NCBI RefSeq assembly: GCF_039521975.1
Contig: NZ_BAAACZ010000030.1
Location: forward strand, 1-51,042
Reading direction: 5' to 3'
Origin: Alkalibacillus silvisoli
Lineage (GTDB): Bacteria > Bacillota > Bacilli > Bacillales > Alkalibacillaceae
DNA length: 51,042 nt
Shown here: one piece after another, positions 14,933 to 22,289 of the stretch
How positions within the stretch are numbered: the first letter of the stretch is position 1
How the letters are laid out: each line of letters opens with the position of its first letter
Made by a program: the position numbers and the translations under genes
The notes under the pieces: model-generated
The model's input: only the letters and a program-made list of their open reading frames with translations
Told to the model about the DNA's origin: nothing
Database searches by the model: none

Positions 14933-16026
14933 TGGCACACTTCAGAATGCTTCAACTTGATTTTTGGAAAGACGTTAAAGTCCTAGAAGAATTTACGCCA
15001 GAGGATAGACTGTTTTTTATTTATTTACTGACTAATCCCTATACATCATCAATAGGTATTTATCAAATAACGAAAAAAGCTGCTGCCTTTGAACTGGGTT
15101 ATTCTATTGAATCAATTAACAGTCTGTTTGATCGGTTTGAAAATCATCACAAGTTAATTAAATACAACTCTAAAACTAGAGAGATAGCAATTAAAAACTG
15201 GGGAAAACACAACTTTAGAAATTCTGGTAAACCAATATTGGATATGATTTCTAAGGAACTAAAATCATTGAAGGATATCGAATTAATAAAATACGTTTCA
15301 GGTCAAATTACAGACCCAAAAATAAAAACATTGTTCGATAATTATTACGATACGTATAACGCATCGTGTAACGATACGTATGACGACACGTATAACGATA
15401 CGTTCAAAGATGAAGTAGAAAAAAGTGAAAAAGTAGAAGAATGCCGAGATGACGGTATTTTTAACGATACGTCAACGATTCGTCAACGCACCGTACCACG
15501 TAAGGGGGGGCAAGAAGTAGAAGTAGAAGTAGAAATAGAACAAGAAGTAGAAGAAGAAGTAGAAGTAGAAGAAGAAGTAGAAATAGAACAAGAAGTAGAA
15601 GAAGAAACTCCACAAGCAACTACAACTACTACTAATCTATCAGATGGGTACTTTAATTGTTTTGGTCAATTACCAAACCAATATCAACTTAATGATCTTA
15701 ATAATTTTAGTAAAAGTCTAGAAGATGATGCTATTCTCTTTGCCATGATTAAAGCTTCTGATCAAGATAAATCTTTTGGGTATGCAAAAGCCATTATTAA
15801 AGATTGGATTAAAAAAGGTGTTACGACTTATGATGCTGCTTTAAGAGAACAAGAACAATTTAGTCAATCAAAGCAACCGCAAAAACAGGAAGTGCTACCA
15901 AAGTGGTTTAAGGAACGAAAAGAAAAGCCACAACAAGAAGATTATGAACAATTAAGTGAAGAACATAATCAAGAAGTGAACTCTTTTTTTACTCAATTTA
16001 AAAAAGGAGTTAAAAATGAGAAGTAG
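14929..16026 (+). CDS. DnaD-like replication initiation protein
   Basis: Residues 1-125 resemble phage replisome organisers with a winged-helix fold (FWKDVKVLEEFTPEDRLFF at 12-30). A central low-complexity stretch near 195-225 is almost only Glu and Val. Residues 240-310 match the DnaD/DnaB2 C-terminal module (YAKAIIKDWIKKGVTTYDAA). Such proteins bind the phage origin and recruit DnaB helicase. Twelve-base repeats inside the gene at 15347-15406 are likely binding sites. A theta-type initiator is unusual for a filamentous phage, which normally uses a nicking Rep. Confidence 0.8.
   Translation: MMAHFRMLQLDFWKDVKVLEEFTPEDRLFFIYLLTNPYTSSIGIYQITKKAAAFELGYSIESINSLFDRFENHHKLIKYNSKTREIAIKNWGKHNFRNSGKPILDMISKELKSLKDIELIKYVSGQITDPKIKTLFDNYYDTYNASCNDTYDDTYNDTFKDEVEKSEKVEECRDDGIFNDTSTIRQRTVPRKGGQEVEVEVEIEQEVEEEVEVEEEVEIEQEVEEETPQATTTTTNLSDGYFNCFGQLPNQYQLNDLNNFSKSLEDDAILFAMIKASDQDKSFGYAKAIIKDWIKKGVTTYDAALREQEQFSQSKQPQKQEVLPKWFKERKEKPQQEDYEQLSEEHNQEVNSFFTQFKKGVKNEK
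15347..15406 (+). repeat. five 12-bp iterons inside the replication gene (candidate origin)
   Basis: Units start at 15347, 15359, 15371, 15383 and 15395 with consensus ACGATACGTATA. Three more related 10-11 bp units (ACGATACGTCA, ACGATTCGTCA, ACGCACCGTA) follow at 15464-15495. They encode the repeated N-D-T-Y residues. Iterons within an initiator gene are the usual design of theta-replicating phage origins. Confidence 0.75.
15512..15609 (+). repeat. GAAGTA-type low-complexity repeat
   Basis: About 98 bp composed almost only of GAAGTA, GAAGAA and GAAATA hexamers. A longer block (GTAGAAATAGAACAAGAAG) occurs twice, 48 bp apart. It is in frame in the replication gene and encodes an acidic Glu/Val linker. 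A run of seven G lies just before it. Confidence 0.85.
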
Positions 16027-17014
16027 AGAACCATTATGGGATTTTTATAGAAGTGTATTTATGCTATTTGTCTTTTGGCATCATTTTTACTTAACTTTCC
16101 CTGATCTCTTTGATTACGTTAAGTGGTTCAACCCATTTGCTGAATTATTTGTAGGGTTAGCAGGTTTTATGATCGGTTGGATCTACTTAAACCGTAGTCA
16201 TGGCTTAAAGTTCTTTAAAAAAGGGGTTTATGTGTTAGGTGCATATCTTTTAGTGGCTATTCCATATCAAATGTTAATTAACCCTAATTGGCATTCGCTA
16301 GTAGATGTGCTGTTGCTAAACACATCAAATACATTGATTGAGGTATTAAAGCTTTATGGTGTTCTATTTGTTTTTGTACCGATACTGATCATTATTTTTA
16401 AAAGAGCAAAGATATTTGTTTTGTTGCTCTCACTTGCACTATATCTAATTGGTATAAATGTGCATTTGGAAGGCATGTTTTGGGATAACTTACTTAATCA
16501 ACTTATGATCTACCAGTTATATTTTGTGATTGGCATCTGGTTAGGTCATTTATATACCAATAATTTATTAATCAACCGTAAGAATATTAAACTATTATTC
16601 GTTTGCTTTGTGTTAGCCATAATTGCCCAAATTTCGCATTTTGGGTTCGGATTAGACAAATACCCTTACAACATTCAAAAAGCTTTAAATAACGTTTACA
16701 TGATTCCTGTGTGCCTGTATTTGATTTATAAATTACATGATTCGATTAAATTCACGTGGTTATATAAACAAATTACAGTCATTGGTCGACATTCATTAGC
16801 CGCTTTTGTGATTTCGGAATCAACTAGGATTTTGTGGCTGTTAATACCTGTTTTGCTTTTTGATATTGAAGTGAGTGAGGTGTCAGCAACAATCATTAGC
16901 GTATTTTATGCCACTTTATTAATTTGGTTGGTTAACCAATATGCTAGGGCAAAGCAATGTATAGGAGGATTCAAATATGCAGCAAACAACCATTTACGAT
17001 TATATAGGCATTGA
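16016..17014 (+). CDS. integral-membrane acyltransferase (acyltransferase-3/OpgC-like)
   Basis: A 332-residue protein with about ten helices. The N-terminal REPLWDFYRSVFMLFVFWHH matches the start of OpgC/acyltransferase-3 enzymes, including the paired His at 22-23 that are catalytic in this fold. These enzymes move acyl groups from the cytoplasm onto surface glycans or polymers. The gene overlaps the replication gene by 11 bases and has AAAAGGAG just before its ATG. In a prophage the likely role is changing the host surface, perhaps to exclude related phages; this is inference. Confidence 0.8.
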   Translation: MRSREPLWDFYRSVFMLFVFWHHFYLTFPDLFDYVKWFNPFAELFVGLAGFMIGWIYLNRSHGLKFFKKGVYVLGAYLLVAIPYQMLINPNWHSLVDVLLLNTSNTLIEVLKLYGVLFVFVPILIIIFKRAKIFVLLLSLALYLIGINVHLEGMFWDNLLNQLMIYQLYFVIGIWLGHLYTNNLLINRKNIKLLFVCFVLAIIAQISHFGFGLDKYPYNIQKALNNVYMIPVCLYLIYKLHDSIKFTWLYKQITVIGRHSLAAFVISESTRILWLLIPVLLFDIEVSEVSATIISVFYATLLIWLVNQYARAKQCIGGFKYAANNHLRLYRH

Positions 17015-17207
17015 AACAGACCCGGTTTATAAAAGGATTAAACATCTAGAAAAGGGTGAATCTATCAAACTTGGTCATGCGACTGTTACCAAAAATGAGT
17101 TTGGATTATACGAATTAGAAACTAATTCAGAGCATGAATCTGCACATGATCTAATTGATTTTTACAACAAAATTGTGTTGCAAAATATGGAGCTAAGCCA
17201 TGAATGA
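16977..17207 (+). CDS. small hypothetical phage protein
   Basis: A 76-residue protein overlapping the end of the acyltransferase gene. AGGAGG precedes its ATG with ideal spacing. The middle has a beta-rich pattern (IKLGHATVTKNEFGLYELET). No family recognised. Confidence 0.7.
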   Translation: MQQTTIYDYIGIETDPVYKRIKHLEKGESIKLGHATVTKNEFGLYELETNSEHESAHDLIDFYNKIVLQNMELSHE

Positions 17208-17364
17208 ACAGTTACAAAAATTAGTTATATATGCAGAACGCAAGGTAGGTCGGAAGTTATTGAGTCATGAGGTTAATATTCTTAATTGGATTTTGACCTT
17301 TGAGTCTGATGATCGTGAAGATAAATTAAAGCTATTAGATTTGTTTGTCAGAACACATAGTTAG
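17200..17364 (+). CDS. small hypothetical phage protein
   Basis: A 54-residue protein starting at ATG 17200 (MNEQLQKLVIYAERK) and ending at TAG 17364. It overlaps the previous gene by 8 bases, a coupled arrangement, with GGAGC as a weak ribosome site. It is helical and charged, with no recognised family. Confidence 0.65.
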   Translation: MNEQLQKLVIYAERKVGRKLLSHEVNILNWILTFESDDREDKLKLLDLFVRTHS

Positions 17365-17375
17365 GGGGATTGTAA

Positions 17376-17651
17376 TTGGCATTTGTCAGTTTTAGTAAAA
17401 GCAATAATACAACATATGTTTACTTAAAGGCTTATCACCAAAACGATTACCTAGACAACACGTATTATTATTTATACTCGTTTGGACGAATAGACAAAGC
17501 AAAAAAAGAAATGGAGAAGATGATCCAACACTTTGACATTCTCTTTCCAGAAGAATTAGAAGAGGAAGGTTTTACTCATGACGATCTAAAAAAATGGCAT
17601 AAACGAGTTAAGTATAAATTGTTAGAACAGACAACAAAAAACGTGCGGTAA
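17376..17651 (+). CDS. small hypothetical phage protein
   Basis: A 91-residue protein starting at TTG 17376 behind AGGGGGATTG. The first half is Tyr-rich (YVYLKAYHQNDYLDNTYYYL) and the second half is charged and helical, with a basic tail. Single-stranded DNA-binding or replication roles are possible by position, but nothing in the sequence shows this. Confidence 0.65.
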   Translation: MAFVSFSKSNNTTYVYLKAYHQNDYLDNTYYYLYSFGRIDKAKKEMEKMIQHFDILFPEELEEEGFTHDDLKKWHKRVKYKLLEQTTKNVR

Positions 17652-17686
17652 ATTAAAGATTATTTATAATCTATAATTTATTCCGC
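17645..17686. repeat. 42-nt imperfect hairpin, candidate phage origin or packaging signal
   Basis: Nested arms pair in order: GCGG with CCGC, TAAATTA with TAATTTA, and AGATTAT with ATAATCT over a two-base loop. No T tract follows, so it is not an ordinary terminator. It opens a 190-bp non-coding stretch (17652-17843) that also holds the direct repeat GCCTATC GCCTATC at 17685-17698. Filamentous phages use such hairpins for packaging or strand synthesis. Confidence 0.6.
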
Positions 17687-17843
17687 CTATCGCCTATCGG
17701 GTCTGGGTTATATCTGCACAAAGATACAAATACATAAGCTTTAAACATCAAGAATTAAGTGCGGTATTTTCCACGAAAAAACACAAAAATAAATTAATTT
17801 CAAATTTGTATATAGATAAATTAAAAAAGCGAGGTGAAGGAAG

Positions 17844-18020
17844 TTGAAGGTAACAAACAATGGCAAGGGACTAACAATTGAAGCTGATTATGTTGAATCA
17901 GCCATTCTTACAGAAGCTCTAAGAAAAAGCGTTCTAGCTTATGAACAGGAGAATTCAAAAGAATTTGCAGATGAAGCAAGGGAAATAATCAGCGATTTGA
18001 TAAATAACCAAGTTGTATAG
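17844..18020 (+). CDS. small hypothetical phage protein
   Basis: A 58-residue acidic protein starting at TTG 17844 (MKVTNNGKGLTIEADYVES) behind GAGGTGAAGG. It looks helical, with no recognised family. The stretch 18021-18121 after it shows nothing further. Confidence 0.6.
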   Translation: MKVTNNGKGLTIEADYVESAILTEALRKSVLAYEQENSKEFADEAREIISDLINNQVV

Positions 18021-18121
18021 TTGTTATGGTAAGAGGTTTTAAATTGATTCATGACGGATTATGTTTATTAAAAATTAGATGGACATTAGACGGATAAAAC
18101 GTAATAGAAAGGATGTTAAGA

Positions 18122-18370
18122 ATGTTAAATAAAGAGCATTTATCAGAAATGAAAGGTATCGAAAACGGTGCGACAATTTGGGGTTATAAGAACGCTAAAC
18201 TGTTAAGAGAAGTACAACGATTTGACAGTGAATTACTTACGATTATTGATGACTTACAAGAATTAGAACGAATCGAAAATAAAGTGTATGACGGTGCTAA
18301 ACAATTACCTTACTTTGGTGCAATTCTCAGCGAAAAAGGAAAAGAATTTTTGAATGAACATATTGCGTAA
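18122..18370 (+). CDS. small hypothetical phage protein
   Basis: An 82-residue protein with a coiled, charged middle (LLREVQRFDSELLTIIDDLQ). I use ATG 18122 rather than the ATG at 18113, because GAAAGG directly abuts the upstream one and fits the second. No family recognised. Confidence 0.65.
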   Translation: MLNKEHLSEMKGIENGATIWGYKNAKLLREVQRFDSELLTIIDDLQELERIENKVYDGAKQLPYFGAILSEKGKEFLNEHIA

Positions 18371-18407
18371 TTCGACACTTAAGTTTAGTAAGAAAGGAGA
18401 AATCAAA

Positions 18408-18539
18408 ATGAACTATACAAAGTTAGGCGAATTTGTTGAATCATTAATGAAAAGCGTTGTAAAAGGTGAAATTGACGAGAAAGAATTTGTACAATTAGTT
18501 GACGAAAAGATTAGCGACTTGAAGAAGGTAAGTGAATAG
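18408..18539 (+). CDS. very small hypothetical phage protein
   Basis: A 43-residue acidic protein (MNYTKLGEFVESLMKSVVKG) with AAAGGAG at good spacing before ATG 18408. An in-frame upstream start exists but has no ribosome site. Confidence 0.6.
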   Translation: MNYTKLGEFVESLMKSVVKGEIDEKEFVQLVDEKISDLKKVSE

Positions 18540-18567
18540 TACGACCAAACAACGAAGGAGTGTTTTT

Positions 18568-18708
18568 GTGAAATTCGGTGACAAAATCAGCACTTGTGAA
18601 TGTTGTGATAAAGAAAAAACATATCTTCAATATAGCAGATACTTCATTGGTTGGATTTGTGAACACTGTTGGGAATCAGTAGCAGAAAGTGTAATCAGTG
18701 GTGAGTAG
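18568..18708 (+). CDS. small zinc-ribbon protein
   Basis: A 46-residue protein starting at GTG 18568 behind AAGGAG. Two Cys pairs, CECC near residue 10 and CEHC near residue 31, suggest a single zinc ribbon. Small phage zinc proteins often bind nucleic acid or a host factor; the partner is unknown. Confidence 0.65.
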   Translation: MKFGDKISTCECCDKEKTYLQYSRYFIGWICEHCWESVAESVISGE

Positions 18709-18742
18709 TCCGAAACTAAAACGAATTAAATCAACTCTTGTC

Positions 18743-18777
18743 GGTATAGTCAAAAATTTGACTATACCACTTTTTTT
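18743..18777 (+). terminator. terminator separating the early and structural gene blocks
   Basis: GGTATAGTCAAA pairs perfectly with TTTGACTATACC and is followed by ACTTTTTTT. It divides the replication/early genes from the morphogenesis genes. Confidence 0.85.
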
Positions 18778-18823
18778 ATGTCGTTTATACAATGGTTTTA
18801 ACACATTGAAGGGAAGAGGAATC

Positions 18824-19207
18824 ATGCCAGAAAACGAAAACCTTCAAGATGAAGAAATGGAGCAAGAGGAACAAGAGCTAGATGATCGGGAAGGCGAGGA
18901 AGAAACTGAAGATCAATTAGATGAAGATCAAGAAGAAGTTGAATCTGAAGAACAACTCAATGAGGAACAAGAAGAAATTGAGGATCTAGAAGAGGAACAA
19001 CCTGATGAAGAGGATAAAGAAGAACCTGAACCAGATGTGCAGATGGAAGTAGATGATCCGCAAACTGAAGATACAATTAGTGTTATCGAAACAGATAGCG
19101 GGTTCATACACATTATTCATGAAATTAGTTTAGGTGATATTTTATTAATTACTATTCTTGTCATGTTGCTATCTTTTCTAGTGATTAAGGCGATTGTGAG
19201 GCGATAA
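18824..19207 (+). CDS. Glu-rich single-pass membrane protein
   Basis: A 127-residue protein. Residues 1-90 are extremely rich in Glu, Asp and Gln, and a single helix lies near 103-123 (LLITILVMLLSFLVIKAIVR) with a basic C-terminal end. The start ATG 18824 follows AGGGAAGAGGA; a longer in-frame version from 18698 crosses the terminator and is unlikely. It opens the structural block. Topology (acidic outside, basic inside) is that of a phage coat or assembly protein, which is inferred. Confidence 0.75.
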   Translation: MPENENLQDEEMEQEEQELDDREGEEETEDQLDEDQEEVESEEQLNEEQEEIEDLEEEQPDEEDKEEPEPDVQMEVDDPQTEDTISVIETDSGFIHIIHEISLGDILLITILVMLLSFLVIKAIVRR

Positions 19208-19208
19208 G

Positions 19209-19343
19209 ATGTACAGCTATTTAGAATTTGATTTTGACGCTGTATTCATGACTTATATAGTCATCATTTTGAGTTCAATTGCTATTTATTTTCTTGCTCA
19301 TTTGATCATTAATGCTGTAAGTAGGTGGAAAGATGGAAGTTAA
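19209..19343 (+). CDS. small single-helix membrane protein (coat-like candidate 1)
   Basis: A 44-residue protein (MYSYLEFDFDAVFMTYIVII) with an acidic N-terminus, one helix at about 14-35 and a basic C-terminal end (NAVSRWKDGS). The charge layout is that of filamentous-phage coat proteins. It overlaps the next gene by 11 bases. Confidence 0.65.
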   Translation: MYSYLEFDFDAVFMTYIVIILSSIAIYFLAHLIINAVSRWKDGS

Positions 19344-19476
19344 AACGATAGTTTATGAGGCATTTGGTGTCGTTCTTGCTAACCCAGATGTGATGATTTT
19401 GATTGCATCTTTCACAATTGTTCTCACCGTCTTAATAACTATTGTTGATCTATTTGACAATAACAGGAGAGTGTAA
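19333..19476 (+). CDS. small single-helix membrane protein (coat-like candidate 2)
   Basis: A 47-residue protein with one helix at about 17-38 (DVMILIASFTIVLTVLITIV) and a short charged tail ending NNRRV. AGGTGG lies before ATG 19333. No family is recognised; by size and layout it is a minor coat candidate. Confidence 0.65.
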   Translation: MEVKTIVYEAFGVVLANPDVMILIASFTIVLTVLITIVDLFDNNRRV

Positions 19477-19478
19477 TT

Positions 19479-19640
19479 ATGGGTTCGTTACAAGGTGTTT
19501 TTGATTGGGATTTCTTTTGGGGTACATTCGGATTCATATTACAGCTAGTAGCTCCCTTCTTAATGCTAGTAATTGCTATCTTTGCAGTTGGCTTATTACT
19601 TGTCGCAGTTGTAAATGCCGTAAGAAACAGTAGGAATTAG
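19479..19640 (+). CDS. small single-helix membrane protein (coat-like candidate 3)
   Basis: A 53-residue protein with an aromatic N-terminus (VFDWDFFWGTFGF), a helix at about 20-45 and a basic end NAVRNSRN. It shares an (A/G)PF-hydrophobic pattern with the main coat-like protein. AGGAGAGTG precedes its ATG. Confidence 0.65.
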   Translation: MGSLQGVFDWDFFWGTFGFILQLVAPFLMLVIAIFAVGLLLVAVVNAVRNSRN

Positions 19641-19648
19641 GTGATCTT

Positions 19649-19858
19649 ATGCTACCTGAATACCAGTTATTTTTAGATGGTGAAAACTTGGATCAATTTT
19701 GGCAGATGGTAAGGTGGCTTTTATTCTTTATAGCACCTATCATTATGATCTTTTTTGCAACTGATGCTATTAAGTTATTAATAAAAGCGATAAGGAAAGG
19801 TTTGGGCATGGAAACAACTGAAAAAGATGATGACGATTATGATGTTTATCGTTACTAA
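19649..19858 (+). CDS. small single-helix membrane protein (coat-like candidate 4)
   Basis: A 69-residue protein with a helix at about 22-48 (FFIAPIIMIFFATDAIKLLI), a basic segment and then an acidic tail EKDDDDYDVY. The core A-P-I-I ... A-I-K-L-L-I follows the spacing of G-P-F-V ... K-I-I-S-L-I in the main coat-like protein, suggesting paralogy. Confidence 0.65.
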   Translation: MLPEYQLFLDGENLDQFWQMVRWLLFFIAPIIMIFFATDAIKLLIKAIRKGLGMETTEKDDDDYDVYRY

Positions 19859-19916
19859 TCTAGCTATTAATAGCTAGTTTAATAAAATTTTAATTTATTC
19901 TAAGGAGGAATTTATT

Positions 19917-20123
19917 ATGACAAATACTATTTTAGGTTCAACAGGTGGAGTTGACTTTTCGGGTGTATCACTTCCTTTTGATGCGGGTGAATTACTAGAT
20001 GCAGCAATGGGACTGTTAGGAGTTGTTGGTCCATTCGTATTACTAGGACTTGCAATTGTCTTTACTCCTAAGATCATTTCACTTATTCGCAGTGCAGCGG
20101 CTACACGTGGTCGCAATAACTAA
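19917..20123 (+). CDS. probable major coat protein of the filamentous prophage
   Basis: A 68-residue protein with an amphipathic acidic N-terminal half (VDFSGVSLPFDAGELLDA), one helix at about 35-58 and a basic C-terminal end (RSAAATRGRNN) that could contact DNA. This is the layout of inovirus major coat proteins. It has the strongest ribosome site in the element (AAGGAGGAATTTATTATG) and a terminator right after it, as gene VIII of Ff phages has. No separate signal peptide is evident. A diverged copy forms the C-terminus of the protein at 24792-26234. Confidence 0.75.
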   Translation: MTNTILGSTGGVDFSGVSLPFDAGELLDAAMGLLGVVGPFVLLGLAIVFTPKIISLIRSAAATRGRNN

Positions 20124-20133
20124 TTTAAAAAGA

Positions 20134-20157
20134 AAGGGGGCATTGCTCCCTTTTTTT
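20134..20157 (+). terminator. terminator after the coat-like gene
   Basis: AGGGGGC pairs with GCTCCCT over a short loop and ends in seven T. It lies 10 bases after the coat gene, so coat mRNA would be more abundant than that of the downstream genes. Confidence 0.85.
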
Positions 20158-20182
20158 AATCCTAAAACGTGGGGTTTTTTAA

Positions 20183-21277
20183 ATGAAGAAAAAATTACTA
20201 ATGAGCGTAATGATTTGTTTGTTGGTGTTACATATGCCGATTACATTATTAGCTTTTCAAAATGAAACATACAATTTTGTTGAATCCTATGAATATTTTG
20301 AAGCTGGTGAGTTATGGTCAACAGATGCAATAAGAGTTGAGGTTGTAGAGAGCGTTTACTCCTATGAAGCAGAATTATATTCAAGTGGTGAATTGGTCGA
20401 ATCAATGAACGCTGATGTACAACAAAATTATTGGGGGATTAATTGTAATGGTTATTGGTATATCGATTGGTATGACGAAAGCGGAAATTACTTAGGCTCA
20501 GATGAAATTGAAGTTTATGAGATTCAAGATCAAGCAAGTGCTTGTGAGAATAGTCACCAACAAGGTGATGGGGGAATGGATAGTGGTGGCGATATTTGTA
20601 CATGCTTTTTTGAATCACCGCATTGGCAAGATTACGTTGGTCAAATTGATGACATTATTGGAACTATTCCAGAGCCACCTAATTGGAATCGAGTAGCTGA
20701 TACGTTTTATGACCGAGTTGTTCCACAATTAGTTAGTGATTTTGAACAGATGTTGGGCACAGCACCATCAGCTCCAACTTTGCCAACAGTCGAAGAGCCA
20801 AATCCGATTGAACAACCTGAACAGCCTACAAGCAACTTAGATGATCGTAATATCAGTGATAGCGAACCAACTTTTGAAAGTCCTTCCGAAATGGAAGATG
20901 CGAGTTTTGATGAAGATGATCTCATGAATGAAGCAGAGGAAATTGAGTTTAGAGAAGATGAAAGTGAAGGGTTTGAAATCAGTGATCCGGTTGATAGTTT
21001 GCCAGAGTTACCAGATGATGATTTACCTATACCAGGAGAAACTGATCCAGGTGATTATGGTGATCATCAGCCAGAACAGGAAGAGGTTGAATTTCCTGAA
21101 AGTCCATCAAATGATGATGCAGGTGATCCGATACCAGATGAACCTCCCGCACCAGATGAAGGGGAGGAAGAAGCACCTACTCCTGGTGATGAACCGAGTG
21201 ATGCACCTGTACCAGGTGGATCTGATGATGATCTTGAAGGTAGCGAGTATTACATGGATCAACCTAAAGGGGAGTGA
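20183..21277 (+). CDS. secreted Pro/Asp/Glu-rich protein, candidate virion adsorption protein
   Basis: A 364-residue protein with a signal peptide (MKKKLLMSVMICLLVLHMPI, cleavage near 25). A Tyr/Trp-rich domain follows to about 125, with a Cys cluster (CTCF). Residues 200-364 are a long low-complexity tail of Pro, Asp, Glu, Gly and Ser. No membrane anchor is seen at the C-terminus. It follows the coat gene, where gene III lies in Ff phages, so a receptor-binding role is plausible but unproven. No homologue is recognised. Confidence 0.7.
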   Translation: MKKKLLMSVMICLLVLHMPITLLAFQNETYNFVESYEYFEAGELWSTDAIRVEVVESVYSYEAELYSSGELVESMNADVQQNYWGINCNGYWYIDWYDESGNYLGSDEIEVYEIQDQASACENSHQQGDGGMDSGGDICTCFFESPHWQDYVGQIDDIIGTIPEPPNWNRVADTFYDRVVPQLVSDFEQMLGTAPSAPTLPTVEEPNPIEQPEQPTSNLDDRNISDSEPTFESPSEMEDASFDEDDLMNEAEEIEFREDESEGFEISDPVDSLPELPDDDLPIPGETDPGDYGDHQPEQEEVEFPESPSNDDAGDPIPDEPPAPDEGEEEAPTPGDEPSDAPVPGGSDDDLEGSEYYMDQPKGE

Positions 21278-21282
21278 AGATA

Positions 21283-21441
21283 GTGTCACAACAAGTTTTG
21301 CAATTGGTGGTTGATTACGTATTTGGAACTGTCCTTTTTTATTTAGCCCCCATTATTTTAGTGATAGCGATTATTTTGTTTAGTGATGAAATTATTAGCT
21401 TAATTTATAGATCGCTTGGTAAGAGCAACGGAAGATATTAA
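21283..21441 (+). CDS. small single-helix membrane protein (coat paralogue candidate)
   Basis: A 52-residue protein starting at GTG 21283 behind AAGGGGAG. One helix spans about 15-42 and the end is basic (RSLGKSNGRY). It shares P-x-x-L, F and the exact IISLI string with the main coat-like protein at matching spacing, so I consider it a paralogue. Confidence 0.7.
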   Translation: MSQQVLQLVVDYVFGTVLFYLAPIILVIAIILFSDEIISLIYRSLGKSNGRY

Positions 21442-21462
21442 TGGTGATTGAGGTTGGTAGAT

Positions 21463-22014
21463 ATGAGCCAGTTATTCATAACAGAGTTAATTATACTGGG
21501 GATTTTTGGGGATACGTTTGGGGAGTTGTTCTCATTCCTTGGCGATATCGTAGGTTCAATAGCTAGTGTCATATGGGATGCTATTTCTTGGATAGGTAAC
21601 TTAATTTGGGATGCAATCACATGGTTAGGTGAATTGTTAAGGGATATATTTCAATTTTTGATAGACTTACTTATTTCTTTCTTTGAAGTGATCTATGCCT
21701 TGATTGATGGTTTCTTCTACTTTCTTTATAACATTGGTTTATTGGCAGTCAAAGTATTTATGATCTTTTTTGAGGTCGGTAGATTGATTATTAGCTTTAT
21801 TCAAGGTATTACAGCGACTCTACAGTCATTATTCTTTACACCTGGTAGCACTGGTGGGCATGGTTATTCTGGAATGCTAGGTCAAATATTCGCAGCATTA
21901 GAAGTATTCCAGTTAAATGTGATTGCTTATGTATTGTTGTTCATTATCTGGATTAGTACAGCCTTTACCGTTGTACGTATTCTATCTAATTTGAGAGGGG
22001 CAGGTGGTTCTTGA
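21463..22014 (+). CDS. multi-helix membrane protein, phage assembly candidate
   Basis: A 183-residue protein, very hydrophobic, with repeated Trp-containing amphipathic segments (SVIWDAISWIGNLIWDAITW). Three to four helices follow, then a Gly-rich loop (TPGSTGGHGYSG) and a last helix. ATG 21463 follows GAGGTTGGT. A role like pVI at the virion end or as inner-membrane assembly partner is suggested by position only. Confidence 0.65.
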   Translation: MSQLFITELIILGIFGDTFGELFSFLGDIVGSIASVIWDAISWIGNLIWDAITWLGELLRDIFQFLIDLLISFFEVIYALIDGFFYFLYNIGLLAVKVFMIFFEVGRLIISFIQGITATLQSLFFTPGSTGGHGYSGMLGQIFAALEVFQLNVIAYVLLFIIWISTAFTVVRILSNLRGAGGS

Positions 22015-22289
22015 TGTTAGATGGTATTCGTGATTTTGTAGATACAATTTTTGAGCCTCCTTTAACATTTTTAGATTTAGCCATTAATAACTTACAAAAC
22101 GTCAGCATGATCACCGCTCAAGGTATAGATTTATCCAATTACACCATGGTTTTTAGAGATATGCCGAGTGAATGGCAAATGGCTGTACAGTCTTTACTTA
22201 TTGCGGTTGTCATGATTGGTACATTACTTTTATTCAGATTAGTATTTAGAACATATTTTGCAGTGAAGGACGGTGTTAAGTGGTGGTAG
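22014..22289 (+). CDS. small membrane protein, phage assembly candidate
   Basis: A 91-residue protein whose start overlaps the previous stop (TGATG). An N-terminal amphipathic half is followed by one helix at about 60-80 (LLIAVVMIGTLLLFRLVFRT) and a C-terminus ending DGVKWW. No family recognised. Confidence 0.65.
   Translation: MLDGIRDFVDTIFEPPLTFLDLAINNLQNVSMITAQGIDLSNYTMVFRDMPSEWQMAVQSLLIAVVMIGTLLLFRLVFRTYFAVKDGVKWW

Noticed and set aside
15347..15495. CRISPR-like short repeats
   Set aside because: Units are contiguous 12-mers without spacers and are in frame in the replication gene, so iterons fit better.
18928..19113. Ser/Cys-rich minus-strand ORF
   Set aside because: Antisense of the Glu-rich protein; composition follows from GAA/GAG codons.
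20928..21314. 128-codon plus-strand ORF
   Set aside because: Out-of-frame shadow of the low-complexity tail of the secreted protein at 20183.
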